Assembly: GCA_945787805.1 (NCBI GenBank)
Contig: CALZID010000016.1
Coordinates: 1-32,722 of the forward strand
Direction of reading: 5' to 3'
Origin: an uncultured Clostridia bacterium
Lineage (GTDB): Bacteria; Bacillota; Clostridia; Oscillospirales; Acutalibacteraceae
DNA: 32,722 bases
Every line of letters begins with the position of its first letter. Positions within the stretch are counted from its first letter, which is position 1. The position numbers and the translations under genes were made by a program. Positions 17,361 to 25,056 of this stretch are shown piece after piece. The notes below the pieces were generated by a model. That model saw nothing but the letters and a program-made list of their open reading frames with translations, was not told where the DNA came from and did not search any database.

Positions 17361-17375
17361 TTTTTGTATTTTTAC

Positions 17376-17407
17376 GACTGAGTGCATTATGCATTCAGTC
17401 TTTTTTT
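17376..17407 (+). terminator. Riboswitch-controlled terminator before AGCS copy 2
   Basis: Stem GACTGAGTGC (17376-17385) with GCATTCAGTC (17391-17400), one G-U, loop ATTAT, then seven T. It lies 15 nt after the aptamer and 17 nt before the start codon. The conserved aptamer CTCAG (17336-17340) could pair with CTGAG in its 5' arm (17378-17382), so ligand binding might release the terminator (OFF switch). This mechanism is inferred. Confidence 0.88.
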
Positions 17408-17423
17408 ATAAGGAGAAGTAAAA

Positions 17424-18845
17424 ATGAGTTTCAGTGAGTTTTTAGTCAAGGTGGACGATTTTGTATGGGGCGTTCCGTTGATGGTTCTTATTCTTGCCGG
17501 CGGCATTTGGCTTACGGTAAGATTAAAGCTTTTACAAGTAATAAGATTACCTTTGGCTTTGAAATGGATGGTGCAGGAAGAAGACGGCGGTAAAGGTGAT
17601 GTTTCATCATTTGGTGCTTTGTGCACAGCACTTTCTGCTACAATCGGTACAGGTAATATTGTCGGCGTGGCAACTGCAATATGTGCAGGCGGCCCGGGTG
17701 CGCTTTTCTGGATGCTTATTGCGGCTTTTTTCGGAATGGCAACAAAATATGCCGAGGGACTTTTAGCAATTAAATACAGAGTTACTACCCCTGACGGCAG
17801 AAAGCTCGGCGGACCTTTCTATTACATTGAAAACGGTATGGGCAAAAAGTGGAAATGGCTTGCTAAATGCTTTGCATTTTTCGGAGCCTGCGCAGGTTTA
17901 ATGGGTATCGGCACATTTACACAGGTTAACGGTATTTCATCTGCAATTACATTCTTCTTTGATTCAGACAAGACGAACACAGTCAATATTCCTTTTATCG
18001 GCGAATATTCATGGACTGTAATTATTGCGTCGGTTTTACTTGCCCTTTGCGTAGGACTTGTTGTCATAGGCGGAATTAAGCGTATTTCAAATGTTGCAAC
18101 AATCGTAGTTCCGTTTATGGCAATTGCATACATAATTTTTGCACTAATGCTTATTTTGTCCAACCTTGATAAAATTCCTATGGCAGTGGCACTTGTTGTA
18201 AAAGGTGCATTTAACCCTGCCGCAGTAACGGGCGGCATTGTCGGTACAATGATAGTTGCGATGCAAAAGGGAGTTGCACGGGGCATTTTCTCCAACGAGG
18301 CAGGTCTCGGCTCGGCACCTATTGCCGCCGCTGCCGCAAAAACAAAAGAACCTGTAAGACAAGGTCTTGTTACAATGACGGGCACTTTTCTTGATACAAT
18401 AATAATTTGTACAATGACAGGCCTTGCAATTGTTATCACAGGCGCATGGAAGGTTGAAGGGCTCGAAGGCGTAACAGTTACCGCTTATGCATTCGGTGAA
18501 GGAATTTCATTCTTGCCGGAGCGTGTGACCTCATTCATTCTTATGGTTTGTCTTGTGTTCTTTGCCTTTACAACTATTCTCGGTTGGGATTACTATTCGG
18601 AAAGCTGTCTTGAATATTTGTCAAACGGAAACAAAAAAATTGTTAAAGCATTCAGAGTGCTATACATTCTTGCGGTTTTCATCGGACCTTATATGACAAT
18701 CAAATCGGTTTGGACAATTTCGGATATTTTCAACGGACTTATGGCACTTCCGAATATGATTGCAATTTTTGCCCTTTCGGGAATTGTGGTGAAAGAAACA
18801 AAGGATTTTTTCGACAGACGAAAGCAGGAAAAAACAAATAAATAA
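17424..18845 (+). CDS. Glycine-responsive amino acid:cation symporter, AGCS family (copy 2)
   Basis: 473 residues, collinear with the preceding symporter over its whole length. It has the same TIGTGNIVGVATAI (74-87) and NEAGLGSAPIAAAAA (291-305) motifs and the same C-terminal FFDRRKQEKTNK. The glycine riboswitch in its leader makes glycine the likely substrate, imported with Na+ or H+. AAGGAG lies 8 nt upstream of the ATG. The two copies arose by tandem duplication and then diverged in control: this one has the riboswitch and a leader terminator, copy 1 has neither. Whether their substrates differ cannot be told from sequence alone. Confidence 0.94.
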   Translation: MSFSEFLVKVDDFVWGVPLMVLILAGGIWLTVRLKLLQVIRLPLALKWMVQEEDGGKGDVSSFGALCTALSATIGTGNIVGVATAICAGGPGALFWMLIAAFFGMATKYAEGLLAIKYRVTTPDGRKLGGPFYYIENGMGKKWKWLAKCFAFFGACAGLMGIGTFTQVNGISSAITFFFDSDKTNTVNIPFIGEYSWTVIIASVLLALCVGLVVIGGIKRISNVATIVVPFMAIAYIIFALMLILSNLDKIPMAVALVVKGAFNPAAVTGGIVGTMIVAMQKGVARGIFSNEAGLGSAPIAAAAAKTKEPVRQGLVTMTGTFLDTIIICTMTGLAIVITGAWKVEGLEGVTVTAYAFGEGISFLPERVTSFILMVCLVFFAFTTILGWDYYSESCLEYLSNGNKKIVKAFRVLYILAVFIGPYMTIKSVWTISDIFNGLMALPNMIAIFALSGIVVKETKDFFDRRKQEKTNK

Positions 18846-18849
18846 TAAA

Positions 18850-18876
18850 ATGGGGATACAAATTCGGTATCCCCAT
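18850..18876. terminator. Hairpin after AGCS copy 2, possibly bidirectional
   Basis: ATGGGGATAC and GTATCCCCAT form a perfect 10-bp stem around a 7-nt loop. On the + strand AAAAATTATATAA follows, a poor U-tract. On the minus strand TTTATTATTTATT follows, which could help end the convergent anSME transcript. It is a sequence relative of the hairpin after copy 1. Confidence 0.6.
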
Positions 18877-18896
18877 AAAAATTATATAATCAGATT

Positions 18897-19991
18897 TCAT
18901 TTCTTCTCATTTATAAACGCCCTGAACAACGGCAAGCATGATGAGAAGAATTTTTTATATGCTTCGCAATAATCTCTGTCGGCACGGGTGCGCTTGCACC
19001 CACCCCCGCGGCAAACAGAATAGTACTTGCATTGTTTGCATTTTTCCGGGACAGCAAGACTTTCTCTTAAAAATTCAATGGCTTTATCACAATGCGCCAG
19101 AGTGTCAAAGCTTTCACTTTCATCATTGATATTGCCCAATAACCATTCGTCGGTACAATAGAAGTCGCAGGGATAAACATTTCCGTTACCCTCCGCCACA
19201 AACTGGTGCATACAATGTCCGCACATTCCACATTGTTCCGTTTGATTACCGAGAAAAAGATGCACTAAATTGTCAAAATATCTGATGCTTGTGTATTGAC
19301 CGCGCACATAGTCCTTTACATAGTGATTAAAGCCTTTTATTAGATAATTTGCATATTGCTCATTTGTCATATAAAGCTCATTTTCACTCTTGTCATCAAA
19401 GGGACGAAGGCAGGGGATAAACTGCAAATATCTAAATCCTTTACTGCGGAAGAACTTATAAATCTCGTCAATATTGTCGGCGCAATGCCCCGTTAAAACC
19501 GTGAGAATATTGAAATCTACATGATACTTTTTAAACTTTTCAGCGGCCTGCAAAATCTTATAAAAGGCATTTTCCCGTTTTTCGTCAACACGGAATTTAT
19601 TGTGCTCAAAATTGCCGTCAAGACTTAATCCCACAAGGAATTTGTTGTCACGGAAAAACTCGCACCACTCATCGGTAACCAAAGTGCCGTTTGTCTGAAT
19701 ACTGAGATAAATTCGGCTGTGAAGCGTATTTGCTGATTTGACCTTTTCAACAAAATGCTTGAAATAGGGAAGTCCCGCAATTAAAGGCTCACCACCCTGA
19801 AAAGCAAAAGCAACACTTTCACCGTCGGCAAATTTCAGTGCTTTTTCTATTATATTGTCAGCGGTTTCATTTGTCATAACACCGAAAGATGAAACCTCAC
19901 GAAGCTCGGTGACATTATGGTAGAAACAATATCTGCATCTCAAATTACATAAACTTGACGCAGGTTTAATCATTATAGAAAGCGGTGGCAT
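18897..19991 (-). CDS. Anaerobic sulfatase-maturating enzyme (radical SAM, SPASM)
   Basis: 364 residues. The radical SAM motif C-x3-C-x2-C is at Cys15, Cys19 and Cys22, and QGGEP is at 65-69. The SPASM domain has Cys254, 260, 275, 279, 318, 321, 327, 332 and 342 for two auxiliary Fe-S clusters. CDFY (275-278) supplies Asp276, matching the proposed general base Asp277 of the C. perfringens enzyme. It oxidises the Cys of CxPxR sulfatases to C-alpha-formylglycine in the cytosol. The gene follows the Cys-type sulfatase on the same strand, its obvious substrate. ATG 19991 follows AGGAG at 7 nt. Confidence 0.93.
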   Translation of the reverse strand: MPPLSIMIKPASSLCNLRCRYCFYHNVTELREVSSFGVMTNETADNIIEKALKFADGESVAFAFQGGEPLIAGLPYFKHFVEKVKSANTLHSRIYLSIQTNGTLVTDEWCEFFRDNKFLVGLSLDGNFEHNKFRVDEKRENAFYKILQAAEKFKKYHVDFNILTVLTGHCADNIDEIYKFFRSKGFRYLQFIPCLRPFDDKSENELYMTNEQYANYLIKGFNHYVKDYVRGQYTSIRYFDNLVHLFLGNQTEQCGMCGHCMHQFVAEGNGNVYPCDFYCTDEWLLGNINDESESFDTLAHCDKAIEFLRESLAVPEKCKQCKYYSVCRGGGCKRTRADRDYCEAYKKFFSSCLPLFRAFINEKK

Positions 19992-20011
19992 AGAGTTCTC
20001 CTAATTGTAAA

Positions 20012-20032
20012 CCCCACAGAAAAACTGTGGGG
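20012..20032 (-). terminator. Intercistronic hairpin between sulfatase and anSME
   Basis: A perfect 8-bp stem, CCCCACAG/CTGTGGGG with loop AAAAA on the + strand (UUUUU on the transcript), between the sulfatase stop and the anSME ribosome-binding site. Only TTT then ACAATT follows on the transcribed strand, so it probably terminates partially or protects the upstream message, rather than ending transcription. Confidence 0.5.
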
Positions 20033-20044
20033 CTGATTGTTTAA

Positions 20045-22105
20045 TTAAAAATTTTTGTAATAATCGTAGTTAATACCACGACGGTTCGATTTGAAGTTAT
20101 TCATAACTTCATCCATCTTCTCATCCATTTCTTCTGCGATTTCAGGATAAGTGCTTGTTCTCTTATAGCTTTCGCTGATATCGTCGTTGAGAAGGAAGAG
20201 CCAATTCTTTCTTGTCTTATCGAAGAATGCGGGGTTATCATTCTGCATCTTGCGGAAATACTTGAAGGTTACAAATTCATTTTCTGTAAGAACAGGGTAT
20301 TTATAGTCCTTATATTCTTCACGGTTAAGCAAGTCGGTGGTAGAAACCGTGTATTGAAGCGCTTTAAGCTTTTCACGCTTCATATGAAGAATCGGATGGT
20401 CTGCATTGTGAATAGGAGTATCATTTGTGAGAACGGGCATCATTGAAACACCGTCAATAGTTCTGTCTGTCGGCAGATAACTCTTTTCACCGTTATTGCC
20501 CGTAATTCCGCAAAGGTCAATAAGTGTCGGGAACATATCGGTAAGAACTGAGCTTTGATGTCTTGTTGTTCCTGCTTCCCAAAGACCGCCGTTGTTAGTC
20601 CATTTAATCATAAACGGAACCTTCTGACCGCCTTCATAAGCAAGATATTTACCGCCGCGAAGCTCACCCGTTGAGCCTTCAAGTGCCGGACCGTTATCAC
20701 TTGTGAATACAATGATTGTATCGTCCATTACGCCGAGCTCTTCAAGAGTGTTAAAGAGCTCGCCCAAGTAATAGTCAAACTCAGTAACACAGTCAACATA
20801 AGTACCCATACCCGATGTGCCGTCGAAATCATCGCCTGCAAAAACAGGACCGTGCGGCCAGGGAGTTGCATAATATGCGAAGAACGGCTCGTCGGAATTT
20901 GTAACCTTGTCGGTAATCCAGTCTGTAATTTCGCCGTGAATCCATTCGCTGAGCATACTCTGGTCTTTTTTACCGTCTTTAAACATTTCGTCAATGCCGT
21001 GAACGATTTCATATTCGCCGTTTTCTTCTCTAACATGATAGAACGGAGTCATATCATTGACATGGTGGCTGCCGTAGAAATAATCAAAGCCCTGGTTTGT
21101 AGGAAGATATTCACCGTAATCGCCTAAATGCCATTTACCGAATGCGCCTGTGTTATAGCCTGCATTTTGGAATACCTCCGCAATTGTGATTTCATCACCG
21201 AGCATACCGTCACAGTTGTTACCCATTTCAATTGAGTTGAAAATACGGGTTGATGCGAAAGGTGAAAGTGTATCGAATGTGGGATAAATAACATTGTCTG
21301 CATATCCGCGGAAAGGATAACGACCTGTCATAAGGCCGAAACGGGCAGGTGAGCAAACCGAATAGCTTGAATAGAAGTTGTCAAAGTTTACGCCTTCTTC
21401 GCCGATACGGTCAATGTTCGGCGTAGCAAAATCGCCGCCGTTTAAAGAAATATCGGCCCAACCTAAGTCATCCATAAGAATAAAGAGAACATTCGGCTTG
21501 TTTTCGGTATTTTTGTCAACCTTGTCGAGATAATCGTCGTGACCTTCCCAAAGTCTTTCAACATTAGGCTGTGCACGAAGATTCATTGTGATAACATAGA
21601 AAGATGATGTTGCAGCAAGAATTAAACTGATGACGCTTGTTGCGACAACATGCAAGCTTTTTTTCTTAAACTGCTTTTTGCCCACAAAGAAAAGAGCGAG
21701 AAGAGCGAGAATACAGGGTAGAATAATTAAAATATTTCCTGCAAATCTGACAAAGAAATTAAAATTATCATTACCCGCAATAAGAGCATTTTCGGCTGTG
21801 CTCCAACCGGCTTTGCCGCTGCCTAAAAATGCGCCGAAGCCTGCGTCTGCACCCCAAATTGAGAAATAGAGAACAATTGCAAGGCCGTTTATGGCGTATG
21901 TAATAAAGTTCCAGATATAAAGCTTTTTAAAAATAAAAATTCCTAACATCATAAAAGCAACAACAATGCACATATACGCCACATTCACAACGGCTACAAT
22001 ATTAAGCCGCATAATGAGCAATGCAAGCGCAAGCACAATGCCGATTGCAGTTAAAATCATAGGAAAAACCTTTTTGGATTTGTCAAAAACAATTCCCTTT
22101 TTCAT
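20045..22105 (-). CDS. Membrane-anchored Cys-type sulfatase
   Basis: 686 residues if started at ATG 22105, which follows GGAGG at 8 nt; the frame runs on to 22129 without support. Five hydrophobic segments (about 14-32, 36-58, 63-84, 120-142, 150-173) precede a full type I sulfatase domain from about residue 203. There, Asp212/Asp213 bind metal and CSPARFGLMTGR (Cys251) is the formylglycine motif. GKWHLGD, SDNGP and GELRGGKYLAYEGGQKVP are also present. It would hydrolyse sulfate esters outside the cell, possibly on host or dietary glycans. The architecture, a multi-helix anchor before the alkaline-phosphatase-fold domain, recalls LtaS. Maturation needs the adjacent anSME. Confidence 0.92.
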   Translation of the reverse strand: MKKGIVFDKSKKVFPMILTAIGIVLALALLIMRLNIVAVVNVAYMCIVVAFMMLGIFIFKKLYIWNFITYAINGLAIVLYFSIWGADAGFGAFLGSGKAGWSTAENALIAGNDNFNFFVRFAGNILIILPCILALLALFFVGKKQFKKKSLHVVATSVISLILAATSSFYVITMNLRAQPNVERLWEGHDDYLDKVDKNTENKPNVLFILMDDLGWADISLNGGDFATPNIDRIGEEGVNFDNFYSSYSVCSPARFGLMTGRYPFRGYADNVIYPTFDTLSPFASTRIFNSIEMGNNCDGMLGDEITIAEVFQNAGYNTGAFGKWHLGDYGEYLPTNQGFDYFYGSHHVNDMTPFYHVREENGEYEIVHGIDEMFKDGKKDQSMLSEWIHGEITDWITDKVTNSDEPFFAYYATPWPHGPVFAGDDFDGTSGMGTYVDCVTEFDYYLGELFNTLEELGVMDDTIIVFTSDNGPALEGSTGELRGGKYLAYEGGQKVPFMIKWTNNGGLWEAGTTRHQSSVLTDMFPTLIDLCGITGNNGEKSYLPTDRTIDGVSMMPVLTNDTPIHNADHPILHMKREKLKALQYTVSTTDLLNREEYKDYKYPVLTENEFVTFKYFRKMQNDNPAFFDKTRKNWLFLLNDDISESYKRTSTYPEIAEEMDEKMDEVMNNFKSNRRGINYDYYKNF

Positions 22106-22138
22106 TTTATTTCCTCCTTCAAAGAACATAATACATAT

Positions 22139-22167
22139 ATTATATAAGAAAAATCCAATTTTTTCAA
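22139..22167 (-). promoter_or_regulatory. Sigma-A promoter of the sulfatase-anSME operon
   Basis: On the minus strand: -35 TTGAAA (22162-22167), 17-bp spacer, -10 TATAAT (22139-22144). Transcription would start near 22132, about 27 nt upstream of the sulfatase ATG. It lies just downstream of the plsC terminator. Confidence 0.85.
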
Positions 22168-22177
22168 TACAAGAATT

Positions 22178-22211
22178 AAAAAAATAAGGCAGTCTTTTTT
22201 TCAGACTGCCT
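22178..22211 (-). terminator. Rho-independent terminator of the vanY-plsC operon
   Basis: Minus-strand stem AGGCAGTCT (22203-22211) with AGACTGCCT (22187-22195), then TTA and a run of seven T (22178-22184). It begins 6 nt after the plsC stop and separates this operon from the sulfatase promoter. Confidence 0.92.
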
Positions 22212-22216
22212 AAATC

Positions 22217-22969
22217 TTATTCAGCAATGCTTTTAGCATAGTTTAAAATTGTTTCGTGAACCCTTTCGTTTAGAGTGGCCACATCACTTCTTGTCATATT
22301 CTCTGTTTCAATAGGGTCGAGAATATTAACCGATACATTGGGCGCTCCCAAAAGATGCCCGTTTGCTTCAAATAAACGGTGAACATTGTGCAAATAAATA
22401 GGAACAATGGTAACTCCCGTTTTATTTGCTATTTTAAAAGCACCGTTTTTAAACGGCTCGGGAATATTTGTAAAGTTTCTGCGACCTTCGGGGAAAATAA
22501 GCATGGAATATCCGTTTTTTATGTTCTCGGCGGTTTGGTTGATAGCCGAAGCAGATTGTCTTATATCGGCTGTATCGATTGAAACACAGTTAAAGTGTTT
22601 GAAAATCAGCTTGATAAAGGGCAGATTAGCCATAGTATTTCTAACAACAAAACCAAATTGAAAATCTTTTAGGGCATACAAAAGCACAGGAATATCGCCG
22701 TAGCTCTGATGATTCGGTACGAAAAGCACAGGTCGGTCAGTGGGAATTTTTTCGAGTCCGGTAACTGTCATATTGCACTTAGTTTGTTTAATGCAATATT
22801 CGGACCAATCCTGCACGGTTTTGGTAGTAAGGGACATTTCTTCTTGCTTTTTGTTGTCTTTTTCTAATTCTTCCATACGCTTAATAACGGGATAAACCTT
22901 TACTGCGCCATAGAAAATAATTTTGGTAAAAAATGTTATTGTTCTAATAAATTCTTTAATCTTTTTCAT
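22217..22969 (-). CDS. 1-acyl-glycerol-3-phosphate acyltransferase-like (PlsC family)
   Basis: 250 residues from ATG 22969. A GTG at 22975 that overlaps the vanY stop (GTGA) is an equally possible start. An N-terminal amphipathic/hydrophobic segment is followed by the acyltransferase motifs: NHQSYGD (86-92, catalytic HX4D), the VVRNTMANLPFIK block, FPEGRR (159-164) and VPIYLHN. It would acylate lysophosphatidic acid or a related lysolipid at the inner membrane face. It directly follows vanY and has its own terminator, so the two share a transcript. Confidence 0.88.
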   Translation of the reverse strand: MKKIKEFIRTITFFTKIIFYGAVKVYPVIKRMEELEKDNKKQEEMSLTTKTVQDWSEYCIKQTKCNMTVTGLEKIPTDRPVLFVPNHQSYGDIPVLLYALKDFQFGFVVRNTMANLPFIKLIFKHFNCVSIDTADIRQSASAINQTAENIKNGYSMLIFPEGRRNFTNIPEPFKNGAFKIANKTGVTIVPIYLHNVHRLFEANGHLLGAPNVSVNILDPIETENMTRSDVATLNERVHETILNYAKSIAE

Positions 22970-22971
22970 AA

Positions 22972-23856
22972 TCACGACTCTAAATATTCAATATATTCTT
23001 CAAGGCACATACCAAGCTGATTCATTTTCTTTGCATGCTCAACTCCAACATACCTGAAATGCCAGGGCTCATAAATAATTTCTGTAATATCGGTTTTGTC
23101 TTTCGGATAGCGGAGAATAAATCCGTAATTCTCTGCGTTTTCAATAAGCCACTTAAATTGCGGCGTTTTTTCAAAATTGTTTGAAAGGTCCGTGCTTCCC
23201 TTTGCAAGAATATCCACGGCTAAACCTACATTATGCTCGCTGGTGCCCGGATATGCACGGGATTTATTTGTTTTAGCTTTTGCCTCTTCAAGAGAAAGAC
23301 CGGTGTTCATATTTCTTTCAACCGAGCCTACAAAATTTCTGTTTTGCCTTACAATACTGCGATATCCCGAATAGAAGCCCAACGGAACACCTGCGTCTTC
23401 GGCGGCTTTAAACATATCTTTCAGCGGTTGATATGCCAGTCTGTCAATGGCTTGAATGTCAAAATCCGACTTATTGAGTATTGAGTTGTCAACGGCTTGT
23501 CCGTTTGACCAATAAACTAAATCCCACTTGAAATCTTCGGATAGTTCATAATAGTTGTTAACTAAAAGCAATATTCTTCCGTGTCGGTTTTCGTCGGCGG
23601 GTACAGCCTTCGGCGCACGGTATTTTGCATATTGATAAAAGGACTTGTTAACCGTCGGTGCGGCACTTGCTGTGGTTGACTCTGCAACGTTTGAAGATAC
23701 TGCGGTTGTTTGGGTTGACTCGGTTGTGGAGGCAACAGGTGCGTCGGCGGGTACATATTTTTCTTTCGGCTGTGCCTTTTTAACGGCAAAAATACCGACT
23801 GCGACGACAGCAAAGCAAATAATGGAAATAAGTATAATTCTTTTGCTCTTGTTCAT
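22972..23856 (-). CDS. D-alanyl-D-alanine carboxypeptidase, VanY/peptidase M15B family
   Basis: 294 residues from ATG 23856, which follows CGGAG at 8 nt; in-frame codons to 23874 lack support. Membrane anchor at residues 7-25, a Thr/Ser/Ala/Val-rich linker (about 30-70), then the M15B domain. Zinc and catalytic residues are intact: SGYRS (163-167), SEHNVGLAVDI (206-216, His208 and Asp215) and EPWHFRYV (263-270, Glu263 and His266). It would trim D-Ala from peptidoglycan stem peptides outside the membrane. No other van genes are nearby, so this is a housekeeping-type enzyme, not evidence of glycopeptide resistance. Confidence 0.93.
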   Translation of the reverse strand: MNKSKRIILISIICFAVVAVGIFAVKKAQPKEKYVPADAPVASTTESTQTTAVSSNVAESTTASAAPTVNKSFYQYAKYRAPKAVPADENRHGRILLLVNNYYELSEDFKWDLVYWSNGQAVDNSILNKSDFDIQAIDRLAYQPLKDMFKAAEDAGVPLGFYSGYRSIVRQNRNFVGSVERNMNTGLSLEEAKAKTNKSRAYPGTSEHNVGLAVDILAKGSTDLSNNFEKTPQFKWLIENAENYGFILRYPKDKTDITEIIYEPWHFRYVGVEHAKKMNQLGMCLEEYIEYLES

Positions 23857-23881
23857 ATTATCAACTCCGTACAATTATAGT

Positions 23882-23910
23882 ATTATACAGAATTCAGCTT
23901 CGGTTTTCAA
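23882..23910 (-). promoter_or_regulatory. Sigma-A promoter of the vanY-plsC operon
   Basis: On the minus strand: -35 TTGAAA (23905-23910), 17-bp spacer, -10 TATAAT (23882-23887). Predicted start near 23875, about 19 nt before the ATG. Confidence 0.83.
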
Positions 23911-23990
23911 TGCTTTTTAAAATATTAAATAAAATAATTATTTTTTTAATAAACGGTAAAAAATTGTAAGAGAATAATTAGATAATAATA

Positions 23991-24019
23991 TTGACTTTTT
24001 TCAAAAATTGTTGTAAATT
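23991..24019 (+). promoter_or_regulatory. Probable sigma-A promoter of the 24060 gene
   Basis: -35 TTGACT (23991-23996), 17-bp spacer, -10 TAAATT (24014-24019). The -10 is weaker than in neighbouring promoters. It lies in the divergent region shared with vanY. Confidence 0.55.
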
Positions 24020-24059
24020 TATAAGGTAAAGGTTAATTATCAGAAAGGGATATCTTGAT

Positions 24060-25004
24060 ATGGCTAAAAAAATTATTACTCCCGAAGAATATAAAGCAAA
24101 GCTCGAAAAAAAAGTTACAAAAAGAAAACGGTTTTTTGAGGCATTTTTGAAGACGCTTGCTTTTGCTTTGGCAATCGCATTGGTATTCAGTGCGTCAACA
24201 ATTGCGCACACAAGAATAGAAAAGCTTTCTCTCAACAAAACTGTTCAAACAAACGGCGGCTTGAAAAACGGGTTTGAAGATAGCGGTTACGATAACGGGG
24301 GCTCAACCGATTCAGGCAGTGCCGACAACACAGCGTCAACCGATTCGGGTAATAAAGACTCGGCTGATTCAAGTTCGAACAACGCAAATGCAAATTCTGC
24401 TTCATCAGAAGACGCTAAAAACTTTGAGCTTTTCGTAAAGGCATTTAAGGGTGTTAAAACTAACGCCAAGAGTGTAACTTATGTTAAGAAAAAGGCGTAT
24501 AACTATAACAACCATGTTAAAGCTAATGCAATTATTGAAGCAGCGGCAGCTCCTCTTTTGAGTTCATTACTTAAAGAAGAAGAAGTAAACGAAACATATA
24601 CGGGCGCAGATATCGCAGCAAAATTCCCGCCGTCAGGTACAACTTGCGGTCTTACACAAGATGATGTAAAGAAAATCACTTGTAAAGAAGAAGGCAACTA
24701 TTACATTATAGAAGTTATTGTTAAGGGTAGCAAAAATCCCGAAGCAGGTAAGGGCGTCGGTGCGGTTGCATCAATTATCACAAAGCAGCAAATTGAAGAC
24801 CCGATTAAGAATATTCCGGCTATCAACAGCCTTAAACCGACATGTGATTATCATGACACAACGGCAAGAGCAAAGATTGAAAAATCAACAGGAAACTGTG
24901 TTGAATATTATTACCAGCTTCCGATGATTCTTACCATGTCAAACGATAAGAATGCCTATGAAATCGGTCTTGGATTTGAAGATTGGTGGACAATTGCATA
25001 CTAA
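24060..25004 (+). CDS. Membrane-anchored protein with Ser/Asn/Asp-rich linker, unknown function
   Basis: 314 residues. A strongly basic N-terminus is followed by one membrane helix (about 27-47), a low-complexity linker (about 66-118) with repeated STDSG units, and an external domain from about residue 119 that ends EDWWTIAY. The domain has four cysteines (196, 208, 262, 280) that could form two disulfides. Its motif ITKQQIEDPIKNIPAINSLK is not one I recognise. GAAAGGGAT precedes the ATG. It stands alone between a divergent promoter and its own terminator. Surface or periplasm-like localisation is inferred; function is unknown. Confidence 0.8.
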   Translation: MAKKIITPEEYKAKLEKKVTKRKRFFEAFLKTLAFALAIALVFSASTIAHTRIEKLSLNKTVQTNGGLKNGFEDSGYDNGGSTDSGSADNTASTDSGNKDSADSSSNNANANSASSEDAKNFELFVKAFKGVKTNAKSVTYVKKKAYNYNNHVKANAIIEAAAAPLLSSLLKEEEVNETYTGADIAAKFPPSGTTCGLTQDDVKKITCKEEGNYYIIEVIVKGSKNPEAGKGVGAVASIITKQQIEDPIKNIPAINSLKPTCDYHDTTARAKIEKSTGNCVEYYYQLPMILTMSNDKNAYEIGLGFEDWWTIAY

Positions 25005-25020
25005 TTTGTAATCAAAAATC

Positions 25021-25055
25021 AAGGACTTAACTTATGAAAGTTAGGTCCTTTTTTT
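25021..25055 (+). terminator. Rho-independent terminator after the 24060 gene
   Basis: A 13-bp stem with one G-U, AAGGACTTAACTT (25021-25033) with AAGTTAGGTCCTT (25038-25050), loop ATGA, and T to 25055. It lies between convergent genes and ends 1 nt before the spoVT stop. Confidence 0.92.
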
Positions 25056-25056
25056 G

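Noticed and set aside
17822-18439. 205-residue open frame on the minus strand opposite AGCS copy 2
   Set aside because: Mirrors the same kind of shadow in copy 1 (16188-16586), as expected when paralogues share codon patterns; no start signal.
22972-23856. Vancomycin-resistance locus, because of the VanY-type enzyme
   Set aside because: No vanH, ligase, vanX or two-component genes are nearby. M15B carboxypeptidases are ordinary cell-wall enzymes in Clostridia.
24290-24400. CRISPR or tandem repeat array in the Ser/Asp/Asn-rich segment
   Set aside because: The similarity is low-complexity coding sequence (STDSG units) without constant repeats and spacers. I saw no CRISPR array, tRNA or rRNA gene anywhere in the window.
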